From NCBI RefSeq assembly GCF_028368975.1, contig NZ_JAQNDM010000002.1, forward strand, positions 2,676,007 through 2,740,006: a DNA stretch of 64,000 nucleotides, written 5' to 3'. Origin of the DNA: Stigmatella ashevillena (GTDB taxonomy: Bacteria; Myxococcota; Myxococcia; Myxococcales; Myxococcaceae). Below are positions 9,052-17,863 of the stretch, piece after piece. Made by a program: the position numbers and the translations under genes. The notes below the pieces were generated by a model. The model saw nothing but the letters and a program-made list of their open reading frames with translations, searched no databases and was not told the DNA's origin. How positions within the stretch are numbered: position 1 is the stretch's first letter; every line of letters starts with the position of its first letter.

Positions 9052-9138
9052 CCCCCTTTTCTCATTGGAGCGCTGGGCGGACCTTTGTGACGTCTGCTTT
9101 GAGGGGTCTCAGTAGTCTTGATAGAGCCGGAGGGAACC

Positions 9139-12100
9139 ATGCCCGAGGATCATCGGTGGGAAGGCGAGCAAGCCCTGTCCTCCCCGCTGAGGCGCAGAAG
9201 TGCCTCAGGGGAGGAACTCGCAGGGTCGGACTTCGATAACTCACTGCTACAGGAGATCGCTCAGTCCGGGACCCCGCTCCCAACGCCTCGGCTGAAAACC
9301 CGGCTGGGCGGGCCAGAGGGCCGCCGCTTCGAGATCCTGGAGGAACTGGGCTCGGGGACGATGGGCCAGGTCTTCCGCGCCTGGGATGAGCAGCTCCAGC
9401 GCACCGTGGCCCTCAAGTTCCTGACGCCTCGCCATTGGCAGGACGCCTCGGCGTTCCTGTTGCGCGAGGCGCGCGCCATCGCTCGGCTCGACCACGAGAA
9501 CATCGTCCGCATCCATGATGTCGCGGAATGGCGTGAGAACGCCTGGGCCCCCCGTGTCCCCTTTCTCGTCATGGAATGCTTGGAGGGGGAGTCACTCTCA
9601 GCCTTGATGAAGCGTGGGCGTCTGGGGTTGAGACGGGCCGTGGAACTGATGTACGCGGTGGCCGCGGGGTTGGCCCACGCACATGCCCACCACGTCGTCC
9701 ATCGGGATCTCAAATCCAGCAACGTCTTCATCACCCGCCAAGGTCAGGTGAAGCTGCTGGACTTCGGTCTGGCCCACCTGTTGGCCGAGTCCTCCGAGAT
9801 TCCCCACCTGCCCACGGCTGGCACACCGCTCTACATGGCACCGGAGCAATGGCAGGGTGGGCGGCAGGATGATCGCACCGACGTGTGGGCGGCGGGAGTG
9901 CTCTTCCACGAGTTGCTCACCGGAGCGCCCCCCTACGTGTTCGACACGCCGCAGGACCTGCGAGAGCAGATCCTCTCCCCGAAGCCCATCCTCCCGGTGC
10001 GCGAGAAATTCCCCGAGGTGCCCGAGGATGTGGCGCGGCTGGTGGAGGCCATGCTGGACAAGGAGCCCTCCCACCGTCCGCCCCCGGCAGAGCTTCGCGA
10101 ACGGCTAAAGCGATTGGTGGATGGCTTTGGCCTCTCGCGGGAGACACCGCGCCACCTTGCGCCGGAGCGTCGGCAAGTGACGCTTCTGGTGTGTCGGCTG
10201 GCGGGGCTGGCCGAGTTGGCGGAGTGCCTCAGCACCGAAGACGCCAGCGAGTTGGAATCGGCCTTCCACCGGCTCGCCTCCCGCTTCATCCAGCAGCAAG
10301 GGGGACTGGCCGCCCTGTTCATGGGAGACGAGGTACTCGCCTGCTTCGGCTACCCCTTGGCCCGAGAGGAAGACGCCGAGCGCGCCGTGCGCGCGGGCAT
10401 GAAGCTGGCGCAGGAGCTGACGTCCGTTCTACGGCAGGAGTGGCCCGGCAAACCCCTGGGAGCGGTGGCGGTGCAGGTCGGCTTGCACACGGACTCGGTG
10501 GTATTCGATGACCTGCAACCCGAGTTGCGTGGGCACACACTGTCCATGCAGGGCAAGGCCCCCCAGCTGGCCTCCGCGCTGGCGCGGCGGGCCGAGCCGG
10601 GCACGGTGGTGCTCAGCGGCACCACCTGGTCGTTGGTGCCGGGCGCCTTCGAGGCCGAGGCCCGCGAGCCTTTGTCGGGTGGGGGACTGGCCCAGCCAGT
10701 GCAGACGTGGCGCGTAATGGGCGCGCGCAGGGCGGCGCTGCGCTTCGAGCGGTCATGGGCCACCCGAGGCATCACTCCGCTGGTGGGACGGGAGCCAGAG
10801 CTGCAACGGCTCCAGTCCTTTTGGGAGTGGACCCGTCAAGGCCGGGGGCTCTGCGTACTCCTCGAGGGTGAAGCCGGCATTGGCAAGTCGCGCCTCATGC
10901 TCGAGTGGAGCGGGCACCTTCAGTCCGAGCAGGACCTGGTGCTGCGTGCCCAGTGCTGGATGCAATCCCAGGCCAGCGCCTTGGCTCCCATCTTGGAGAC
11001 GATGAGAAACCTCCTGCGGTTGGGTCCGGAAGCGTCCCCCGAGCAGAACCTGCGCTGGGTGGAGCGGAGGATGGCCCTGCGCGGCTTGACCCCGAAGCAG
11101 ACGCAGCAGGTGGCCTCGCTGCTCTCGTTGCCCGTGGCCCAGGAGTCGTCCCACCTGCTGCTCCCGGCGCAGCGGCAGAAGGAGGAATCGTTCCAGGCCC
11201 TGGCGGAGCTGCTGTGGCACGTGGCCTCCGAGGGCCCGGTGCTGTTCGTCGTCGAAGACCTGCACTGGGCAGATCCGTCCACGCTGGAGTTCATCGGGTT
11301 TCTGCTGGAGCGCTTGGTGTCCCATCCCATGATGATCCTGCTGAGCGTGCGGCCCCACTTCCGCATCGCGTGGCCTGTCCATCCCTGGTTGCACCGGATG
11401 ACCCTGGAGAGGCTGGCGCCGGAGCAGACAGCGGAACTGGTGAGGAAGACGGCCGGGAACCGGGCCCTCCCCGAGGAGACGGTACGCCAGCTCGTGGCGC
11501 GCACGGATGGCATTCCGCTCTTCATCGAAGAGATGGCTCGCCGGGTTCTGGAGAGCGCGCCAGGTGCGGAGACGCCCATCCCTGCCACCCTGCGCGAGCT
11601 GCTGCTGGCACGATTGGATGCACTGCCCCCAGCTCAAAAGGCACTGGTGCACTTGTGCGCGGTGGTCGGGCGCAGCTTCAGCCATGCCCTGCTCTCCGCG
11701 CTCACAGAGCAGGACGAAACCATGCTGCGCGGGCAACTCCGCGGGTTGCTGGAGATGGGGCTGTTGGACCCCCTGGAGGACGCCGCAGTGCCGAGCTATC
11801 AGTTCCGCCACGCGCTCATCCAGGAGGCCGCCTGGGATTCGCAGCTCCGAGGCACACGCCGCCAGCACCACCAGCGCATCGCCCAGATCCTGGCGGAGCG
11901 GTTCCCCGAGGTGGCCGAGGCCAGCCCTGAACGGCTGGCCTGGCATCACACCCAGGCGGGAGACACCGAGCCGGCGCGGAACCTCTGGGCCCGGGCGGGA
12001 GCCCTCGCCCTGCGGCGCTCGGCCAACCTGGAAGCCATCAGCCATTTCAAGCAGGCGCTCGAGCTGCTGCAGGCGCTGCCCGAGTCCCCCAGCCGCCGGG

Positions 12101-13278
12101 GCGAGGAGCTGAAACTGCTGTTCGCCCTGGGCATTCCCCTGATGCAGAGCCAGGGCTTCGCTTCGCCCGAACTGGAGCGAACCTATGTGCGAGCCCTCGC
12201 GCTCTTCTTGGAGGCGATGGATGCGCCTGGGCGGGTGGTGCTGCCGGACTGGAGTTGGGGCTCCTACGCCTACCTCTTCGCCAGGGCTCGGTTCCAGGAG
12301 GCATCCAAGGTAGGGCAGAAGCTGGTGGAAGTGGGGCGGCGCCAGGACAACCGCGAGGTGCTGGCCCTGGGCCACCGGATGCTGGCCACCATCGCCTTCA
12401 CCGGTGGCGACATGCCCAAGGCCCTGCGCCACGTGCAGGAGGCGCTGGCCAGCTCGAACTTCTCTTTGGAACAGCAGCGGGTCCTCGCCGTGCGGCACTG
12501 GGTCAATCCCCGCGCGTATGTGCTGGCTTATGCCTCCGTCGTCCACTCGGCGCTCGGCCACCCCGCCCTGGCCGAGCGTCACGGCCGGGAGGCCCTGGCG
12601 CTGGCTCACAAGATAGGCCACCCGCACACGCTGGCCTACGTGCTGACGTACGTGGCCTTTGGTGGCCAGTTCCGCCTGGACCTGAGGCAGACCGTGGAGT
12701 GCTCCGAGGAGTGCGTCGCCCTCTCGCGCGAGAACCACTTCTTGCTGTGGGAGATGTGGTCGGCCGTCAACCGGAGCTGGGCGCTGGTCCGGCTGGGGCA
12801 CCGCGAGGAACATCAAGTTCTCCGCTCCCATCTGGAGCAATGGCAGGCCATGGGCATGCGGGCTGGCATGCCGGTCTTCCACTGGATGCTCGGGGACACC
12901 TGCTTGATGAAGGGTGAGAGCGAAGAGACGCTGGTGCAGACCCAGAAGGGACTGGAGTGGGCGAGAGCGACGGGGGAGCGCTCCTACGAGGCGGAGCTGT
13001 ATCGGCTCCAGGGCGAGGGCCTGCGCGCCATGAGACAGGAGGCGGCGGCACAGCATTGCTTCCTGAGGGCGCTCACCGTGGCCCGTCAGCAGCATGCCGG
13101 CACTTTCGAGGTGCGCTCCACGACCAGCCTCTGCCGCCAGCTCCGGGACCAGGGGAAGTGGAAGGCGGCGCGCCAGAAGCTCTCCAGGGTCTGCGACCGG
13201 TTCGACGCTGGGCTCGATTCGGCCGACATGCGGGAGGCCCGGACACTGCTCGCGCAGCTCTGGGAGCAACCCCACTGA
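9139..13278 (+). CDS. Ser/Thr kinase fused to cyclase-like, AAA ATPase and TPR-type regions
   Basis: 1379 residues from the ATG at 9139, preceded by GGAGGG. Residues ~60-330 are a Hanks kinase with an intact active site: G-loop GSGTMG, VALK Lys 93, HRDLKSSN with Asp 190, DFG Asp 208, and APEQW. Residues ~345-530 resemble a class III nucleotide cyclase (MGDEVLACFGYP is present). However, the first metal-binding Asp of the usual VTVLFCDLVG motif is replaced (VTLLVCRLAG), so catalysis is doubtful. From ~560 there is an ATPase with Walker A GEAGIGKS and Walker B LFVVEDLHWAD. The remainder is helical repeat, TPR-like. No membrane segment is seen. Such kinase/STAND fusions are common in myxobacteria as signalling hubs. 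It is read divergently from the Dyp operon. Confidence 0.9.
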   Translation: MPEDHRWEGEQALSSPLRRRSASGEELAGSDFDNSLLQEIAQSGTPLPTPRLKTRLGGPEGRRFEILEELGSGTMGQVFRAWDEQLQRTVALKFLTPRHWQDASAFLLREARAIARLDHENIVRIHDVAEWRENAWAPRVPFLVMECLEGESLSALMKRGRLGLRRAVELMYAVAAGLAHAHAHHVVHRDLKSSNVFITRQGQVKLLDFGLAHLLAESSEIPHLPTAGTPLYMAPEQWQGGRQDDRTDVWAAGVLFHELLTGAPPYVFDTPQDLREQILSPKPILPVREKFPEVPEDVARLVEAMLDKEPSHRPPPAELRERLKRLVDGFGLSRETPRHLAPERRQVTLLVCRLAGLAELAECLSTEDASELESAFHRLASRFIQQQGGLAALFMGDEVLACFGYPLAREEDAERAVRAGMKLAQELTSVLRQEWPGKPLGAVAVQVGLHTDSVVFDDLQPELRGHTLSMQGKAPQLASALARRAEPGTVVLSGTTWSLVPGAFEAEAREPLSGGGLAQPVQTWRVMGARRAALRFERSWATRGITPLVGREPELQRLQSFWEWTRQGRGLCVLLEGEAGIGKSRLMLEWSGHLQSEQDLVLRAQCWMQSQASALAPILETMRNLLRLGPEASPEQNLRWVERRMALRGLTPKQTQQVASLLSLPVAQESSHLLLPAQRQKEESFQALAELLWHVASEGPVLFVVEDLHWADPSTLEFIGFLLERLVSHPMMILLSVRPHFRIAWPVHPWLHRMTLERLAPEQTAELVRKTAGNRALPEETVRQLVARTDGIPLFIEEMARRVLESAPGAETPIPATLRELLLARLDALPPAQKALVHLCAVVGRSFSHALLSALTEQDETMLRGQLRGLLEMGLLDPLEDAAVPSYQFRHALIQEAAWDSQLRGTRRQHHQRIAQILAERFPEVAEASPERLAWHHTQAGDTEPARNLWARAGALALRRSANLEAISHFKQALELLQALPESPSRRGEELKLLFALGIPLMQSQGFASPELERTYVRALALFLEAMDAPGRVVLPDWSWGSYAYLFARARFQEASKVGQKLVEVGRRQDNREVLALGHRMLATIAFTGGDMPKALRHVQEALASSNFSLEQQRVLAVRHWVNPRAYVLAYASVVHSALGHPALAERHGREALALAHKIGHPHTLAYVLTYVAFGGQFRLDLRQTVECSEECVALSRENHFLLWEMWSAVNRSWALVRLGHREEHQVLRSHLEQWQAMGMRAGMPVFHWMLGDTCLMKGESEETLVQTQKGLEWARATGERSYEAELYRLQGEGLRAMRQEAAAQHCFLRALTVARQQHAGTFEVRSTTSLCRQLRDQGKWKAARQKLSRVCDRFDAGLDSADMREARTLLAQLWEQPH

Positions 13279-13357
13279 CAGCGCCTGGAGCTGCTGGGCA
13301 AAAATCCGACCCGTGCCCGGCTAAAGCATTATTTCCCTGTTTAGATCGATTTACCTA

Positions 13358-13386
13358 TTGACACTCCGATTTCGGCGCTCGCAATG
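13358..13386 (+). promoter_or_regulatory. Possible promoter upstream of the GH18-like gene
   Basis: A perfect TTGACA lies at 13358-13363 inside a short AT-rich island (about 13320-13375) in otherwise GC-rich DNA, 75 bases before the chosen start of the next gene. The hexamer 17 bases downstream matches TATAAT poorly, so this is only a candidate -35 element. Confidence 0.3.
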
Positions 13387-13438
13387 TTGGCCCGTCGCCG
13401 CCATCGCGTCCACGACGCTCATTGCAGGGGATCTCACC

Positions 13439-15043
13439 ATGTCGAAGTCGAAGCCACTCTCGTCCCACCTTAGTCCCGCCCGCCGAGCCTGGTCGGCGCT
13501 CGCCGCCCTCGCCCTGGCCGCGATCTCGCCGACGGCCCTGGCCGATTCGGCGATCTACGGCGGCGGCCCGTTCTATTCCGGCGGCACCGCAGTGATGGAC
13601 GACCTGCGCAACTCGGGCATCACCACCGTGATCCTGTGGAGCTTCCACATCGAGGACAACGGCGACCTGGTCTACAACGACATCCCGGTGGTCAAGAACG
13701 GCGCCTACATCGGCGACTCGGCTTGGCCGACGCGGCTGGCCACGCTCAAGAAGGCGCCGACCTCGGTCAATCGCATCGAAGTGTCGATCGGCGCCTGGAG
13801 CGTTCCCGATTTCGAGCGCATGGCCAAGTTGGTCAACGGCACCGCCGCCGGCTGCGGCAGCACCCTCGTCTGCGGCACCGGCAGCAACAGCATCCTGTAC
13901 CGCAACTTCCAGGCGCTGAAGACCGCCACCGGCGCCGACGCGGTCAACTTCGACGACGAGAGCGCCTACAACCTCTCCCCGACCATCCAGTTCGGGCAGA
14001 TGCTGATCGGCCTGGGCTACAAGATCACCTTCGCGCCCTACACCAATCAGAGCTTCTGGAGGAGCCTCAAGGACAACCTCGGCAGCGCGGTCGACATCAT
14101 CTACCTGCAGGTGTACGACGGAGGGGCCGGCAACAATCCGGCGAGTTGGAACACCGCGATGGGCATGACCGTCGACCCGGGCCTGTGGTCGCGCCACGGC
14201 TCCGGCTGCAGCAGCGGCGACAGCCCGGCCACGGTGCAGAGCAAGATGAGCAACTGGAAGGCCACCGCCGGCATCGCCGGCGGCTTCCTCTGGCTGTATG
14301 ACGATATCCAGGCGTGCTGGTCGCAGGGCACGACCGCGCAGTACGCGGCGGCGATCAACACCGCAGTCAGCGGCAACACCCCGCCGGTGGCCAATTTCGG
14401 CGTCAGCGTGAGCGGACTGACCGCGAACTTCAGCGATGCCTCCAGCGACAGCGACGGCAGCATCGCCTCGCGCAGCTGGAATTTCGGCGACGGCAGCGGC
14501 TCGACCGCGGCCAATCCCAGCCATGCTTACGCCAGCGTCGGCAACTACAACGTCAGCCTGACCGTGACCGACAACGGCGGCGCCAGCCACACCAAGACCC
14601 AGACCGTCTCGGTCGGCGCCGGCAACGTCAACCTGGCGCTCAACAAACCGGCGACCGGCTCCAGCGCCTGCAACAGCAGTGAAACGCCGGCCAAGGCGGT
14701 CAACGGCAGCGTCTCCGGCGGCACCACCGACAAGTTCTGCTCGTTGACCTCTCCGTCCTGGCTGCAGGTCGATCTCGGCTCGGCTCAGACGGTCAGCAGC
14801 TTCGTGGTCAAGCATGCCGGCGCGGGCGGCGAATCGAGCGCCTGGAACACCAAGGCCTTCACCATCCAGACCTCCAGCAACGGCACCAGTTGGAGCACCC
14901 CCGTGACGGTGACCAACAACACCGCCAACACCTCAACCCACTCGATCAGCGCCACCTCGGCGCGCTACATCAAGTTCAACGTGAACACCCCGGCCCAAAA
15001 CGGCGACCCGGCGACGCGCATCTACGATTTCGAGGTGCGTTGA
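13439..15043 (+). CDS. Secreted GH18-like hydrolase with PKD and F5/8C domains
   Basis: 534 residues from the ATG at 13439, which has AGGGG upstream; the earlier in-frame extension is not signal-like. Residues 1-37 are a signal peptide ending PTALADS. Residues ~38-310 look like a GH18-type barrel: the motif DAVNFDDE near residue 165 resembles the DxxDxDxE catalytic motif of chitinases and endo-N-acetylglucosaminidases. A PKD domain follows (~314-397, with WNFGDGS and YNVSLTVTDN), then a discoidin/F5/8C carbohydrate-binding domain (~400-534). Codon use differs from the neighbours: proline is almost always CCG and glycine almost always GGC, whereas adjacent genes mix codons freely. This resembles Xanthomonadaceae/Lysobacter genes and suggests horizontal gain. 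GH18 assignment moderate, secretion and accessory domains strong. Confidence 0.75.
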   Translation: MSKSKPLSSHLSPARRAWSALAALALAAISPTALADSAIYGGGPFYSGGTAVMDDLRNSGITTVILWSFHIEDNGDLVYNDIPVVKNGAYIGDSAWPTRLATLKKAPTSVNRIEVSIGAWSVPDFERMAKLVNGTAAGCGSTLVCGTGSNSILYRNFQALKTATGADAVNFDDESAYNLSPTIQFGQMLIGLGYKITFAPYTNQSFWRSLKDNLGSAVDIIYLQVYDGGAGNNPASWNTAMGMTVDPGLWSRHGSGCSSGDSPATVQSKMSNWKATAGIAGGFLWLYDDIQACWSQGTTAQYAAAINTAVSGNTPPVANFGVSVSGLTANFSDASSDSDGSIASRSWNFGDGSGSTAANPSHAYASVGNYNVSLTVTDNGGASHTKTQTVSVGAGNVNLALNKPATGSSACNSSETPAKAVNGSVSGGTTDKFCSLTSPSWLQVDLGSAQTVSSFVVKHAGAGGESSAWNTKAFTIQTSSNGTSWSTPVTVTNNTANTSTHSISATSARYIKFNVNTPAQNGDPATRIYDFEVR

Positions 15044-15299
15044 CCACACCGATTGCGTCCACCGATCGCCGGGTGGGTGCCGCTGGAATGACCCAGCAGC
15101 GCCTGCTCCTGCGGGCGCTGCGCAGCCGCCCGAGGCGCGGGAGCGCGCGGTGTAGAAGTGGGAGGCCTGAGCCCATCTGTCGGGACTTGGGCCTTTTACA
15201 CGGAACTCTCGAAATACTGCTTGAACATGAATGGAGCTGTCTGATAGGAATTGCGCGTGCTGCGTATGATGCCAGCACATCTGCAAAGGACCGACTCCC

Positions 15300-15593
15300 A
15301 TGAAAAACATCGTTGGTGGCATCGCTCTGGGCCTGCTCCTCGCGGGGTGTGGTGGGCCCGAAGTGGATGAGGGGATGAACAGCGCCGAGCCCACGCTGGC
15401 TGAGACCGAGCAGAGCCTCTGCGAGGGCTGGCAAGACCCAAATGCGTACCGTTGCACCGCGAAGTGCGGCGCCACCTGGGTCACCGCCGGCTACTATCCC
15501 TCCGTGGATTACGGCCAGTGCGGCGCTGTGGCGGATTCCCACTGCCGTTATCATTACGGCGTCGCCGCGAGCGGGGCCTGCTGGAGCCGCTAA
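15300..15593 (+). CDS. Small cysteine-rich lipoprotein
   Basis: 97 residues. The lipoprotein signal ends GLLLAGC (Cys 17), followed by an acidic stretch (~18-40). The compact C-terminal domain holds six cysteines in patterns such as CEGWQDPNAYRCTAKCG, likely disulfide-bonded outside the cell. No known family is recognised. The same layout (lipobox, acidic linker, small Cys-rich domain) recurs in the gene at 17498-17752. The ATG at 15300 follows AAAGGAC. The 255 bases upstream hold no gene. Confidence 0.6.
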   Translation: MKNIVGGIALGLLLAGCGGPEVDEGMNSAEPTLAETEQSLCEGWQDPNAYRCTAKCGATWVTAGYYPSVDYGQCGAVADSHCRYHYGVAASGACWSR

Positions 15594-15722
15594 GCGGTAC
15601 CCACCACGGAAGCGCGGTTAGTGACGAAGTACGTTCCAGGCACCTGGCCCGAGAACGCCTGGTTCAGCGTCTGCGGTTGGCCGAGGCGTGGCCATCATCC
15701 ACCACGCCCCGGCTGAATCGTC

Positions 15723-17183
15723 CTACATCACCGAGAAGAAGGCGGGGACAGCCGCGCCACTCGAGTCTGAGGCCCGGACGACGGCCCGCAGCCGGGTGGT
15801 TCCGGTCGAACCACTGCCCACGCCGCTCGGCTGGATATAGGTGTAGCTGGGCTCCACCGAGAGTTGGGCGCTGCAGGTGGTGCCATCATCCACGTAGGTG
15901 ATGTTGCCTCCGCCCATGCGCGCCCAATACCCCACGCCCGTCCAGCGGTAGTAATCGACGTGCGCGGTATGGCCGTCGACGCACGTGGAGGCTCCCGCGG
16001 AGAGCGTGTGGCCACCGGGCACATTGGGAATCTCGATCTCGGCGATGTACCGCTTACAGTCTCCCGAAGTGGCGTAAGCGGCCGTACCGGAGCTGACGGA
16101 CCAGGGGGTGCTCGGGGTGCTCGTGGGCGAGTTGTCCGCGCCGTCGATCAGGCAGTCGAACACGGACTTGGTGGCGGTGGCGACCTGGTTCCGCCGGGTG
16201 GCATTGCCCAGGATGAGCGTGCTGTCCTGCTCAAGCTGCAAGCCCCGGCCGTTGACGCTCATGGCGTTGACGAAGTTGGTGGGCGCAGTGCCATCGAAAC
16301 AGATTCCCGAGCTCCAGTGAACACGCAGTGTGGGATCATTCAGCTCCTCACGGATGATCTCCGCCACGCCCTGGCGGAAGGCAGCCTCGATGGCCCCGCC
16401 GACCCGGACCTCGCTGGTGGTGCAGCTCAGCTCACCGTGGAAGGACACTGCGTTGGTGATCTGGCTGCTGATGAAGCTTCCGAGTCCCGGGAAGCTTGCC
16501 CCGCTGATCTCCGCAGCGGTGATGTGATACCGACTGAGGGTCCCCGAGACGTTGTTGTCGATTCCCAGGGCCCAGATGGCGTTGCGCACGGGGTCGGCGT
16601 TGTGGATGAGTTCGGCTTGCTCGAAGGTGTATTTCTCGAAGGGGTGCGGGACGGTGTAGGCGACCCGCGCGCCCGAGGCACGGGCCGTATATTCCTTCAC
16701 CTTCCCGGACGAGTTGGTGTTGGCATCGGTGAGCGAGGTGGCCGGCTCGGCGATGCCCGGGGCAGTTCCGGCCGCATACTCGTTGGCCACCTCGACCGTA
16801 TTGCCCGTCGCGGAGAGGCTGGGATCACCGATGATCCGGACGCGGTTCAAGAATCCCGCCGAACTCATCTCGAAGTCCCCCGAGGTACTGGCGACGACAT
16901 CGACGGTGCAGATTCCGCGCAGCGTGGTGCCGCGCCGGATCAGCAACTGCCGGTTGGCTTGGAAATTTCCCGCAGTCAGCAGGCTCGAAGGCACACGGCA
17001 GCGCTCATCGTCTCCACTCATGACGGAATTGACCACGAACTTCTGACCCGTCAGGACCAGGGACTGGCGGCCCGTTTCCACCGGGCCCGCCCCCTCCTCT
17101 CGTCCGGGCTCAGGAGCACAGCCCACGGCGGCTGTCATACAAAGCGGTGCGGCAATACCCAACAACAAGGATCTTCTGTTCAC
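15723..17183 (-). CDS. Putative lipoprotein, possibly polyglutamate hydrolase-like
   Basis: 486 residues from a GTG at 17183, preceded by AGGAGAGG. The lipoprotein signal ends AAVGC (Cys 22). Residues ~165-330 recall the phage-type poly-gamma-glutamate hydrolase family: FEKYTFEQAELIHNADP, YHITAAEIS, NAVSFHGE, then VGGAIEAAFRQGVAEII. The leading HGGGIE motif of that family is missing, so activity is uncertain. The C-terminal ~120 residues (from about VPGGHTLSAGAST) form a cysteine-containing beta-rich domain. If the call is right it would cut gamma-linked glutamate polymers, which would suit a predator facing capsulated prey. I would treat the enzyme assignment as tentative and the exported-lipoprotein call as solid. 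Confidence 0.5.
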   Translation of the reverse strand: MNRRSLLLGIAAPLCMTAAVGCAPEPGREEGAGPVETGRQSLVLTGQKFVVNSVMSGDDERCRVPSSLLTAGNFQANRQLLIRRGTTLRGICTVDVVASTSGDFEMSSAGFLNRVRIIGDPSLSATGNTVEVANEYAAGTAPGIAEPATSLTDANTNSSGKVKEYTARASGARVAYTVPHPFEKYTFEQAELIHNADPVRNAIWALGIDNNVSGTLSRYHITAAEISGASFPGLGSFISSQITNAVSFHGELSCTTSEVRVGGAIEAAFRQGVAEIIREELNDPTLRVHWSSGICFDGTAPTNFVNAMSVNGRGLQLEQDSTLILGNATRRNQVATATKSVFDCLIDGADNSPTSTPSTPWSVSSGTAAYATSGDCKRYIAEIEIPNVPGGHTLSAGASTCVDGHTAHVDYYRWTGVGYWARMGGGNITYVDDGTTCSAQLSVEPSYTYIQPSGVGSGSTGTTRLRAVVRASDSSGAAVPAFFSVM

Positions 17184-17361
17184 GATGTCCTCTCCTGGGA
17201 TGAGTGCAGCGATGGGCCCTGCGGAGAGCAGAACGAATGACTTTGGAAATCTTCCCGCGAAGGGACGGCCCGGACGCGGTCTTGAGCCCGCTCGAATCGC
17301 CAGGCTCTTCGTCCTACGACCCGTGCGACCAAGACTGCCTTGTTGAGCCCTGCGCGCAGCC

Positions 17362-17423
17362 TCAGAACACGGCCATCAGGACCGGGTAGGCCTAACCCCC
17401 CATCCATCCTTCCTATGCTCCGA
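17362..17423. repeat. 62-bp direct repeat, left copy
   Basis: The 62 bases here match 58 of 62 bases at 21600-21661, in the same orientation; both begin TCAGAACACGGCCATCAGG and end around CCTATGCT. The two copies bracket a 4.2-kb segment holding the small lipoprotein, the crotonase, an alpha/beta hydrolase, the SDR and the AraC-type regulator. This copy lies 180 bases upstream of the divergently read gene ending at 15723. The nature of the repeat is unknown (element end, recombination scar or shared regulatory DNA). Confidence 0.75.
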
Positions 17424-17497
17424 ACGTCCTCCTTGGGGGAGCACGAAACGGCGAAAGGCGTGTGCTGTCGCGCAGAGCAGCGCTGGTGCGCTTCATC

Positions 17498-17752
17498 TCA
17501 TGGACAGACCCACTTGAACATGGACGAGCATCCACAGGCGGTGGCGATGCTCCCCTCGCAGCAGGCCTGCGTCGTGCCCGAAGGCTTGCAGAGACCACCC
17601 TCGAGGGACGCGCAATCCGGGAGTGAGCCGGGGCATACTGCGAGCGAATGGGAGGCCGACGGTTGCTCCTCGGTCTCCGGGGCCCCTGCCGAGGCACCAC
17701 ATCCCGTTGCCAACAAGGTGGCGGCGGCGAACGCTACGAACACGCGCTTCAT
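17498..17752 (-). CDS. Small cysteine-rich lipoprotein
   Basis: 84 residues from the ATG at 17752, chosen because AGGAGAG lies upstream. The lipoprotein signal ends LLATGC (Cys 18). An acidic linker follows, then a short domain with eight cysteines (CPGSLPDC, GGLCKPSG, ACCEGS, CGCSS, WVCP), dense enough for several disulfides. It resembles the layout of the lipoprotein at 15300-15593 but is not clearly homologous. No function can be assigned. It lies just inside the left 62-bp repeat. Confidence 0.6.
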   Translation of the reverse strand: MKRVFVAFAAATLLATGCGASAGAPETEEQPSASHSLAVCPGSLPDCASLEGGLCKPSGTTQACCEGSIATACGCSSMFKWVCP

Positions 17753-17863
17753 GCACTTCTCTCCTGTGATTTGCCAGAGGTGCACCTTATTACCACACCT
17801 GCCAGCATCTAGAGAGTGGGGCGGCGTAGCAACGGTCAGCAGTGACAGCGCGGCGCGCCTGCC

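Noticed and set aside
10753-13275. An 840-codon open frame on the minus strand opposite the giant kinase gene
   Set aside because: It is the antisense of a strongly supported kinase/ATPase gene. GC-rich third positions remove stops from the complementary frame, and it shows no domain or ribosome site.
13355-14815. A 486-codon minus-strand frame opposite the GH18-like gene
   Set aside because: The plus-strand gene has a signal peptide, PKD and F5/8C domains; the antisense frame has no features and is Gly/Ala/Arg-rich.
15864-17240. A 458-codon plus-strand frame opposite the lipoprotein gene at 15723-17183
   Set aside because: No ribosome site or domain, and the minus-strand gene has a lipobox and AGGAGAGG before its start.
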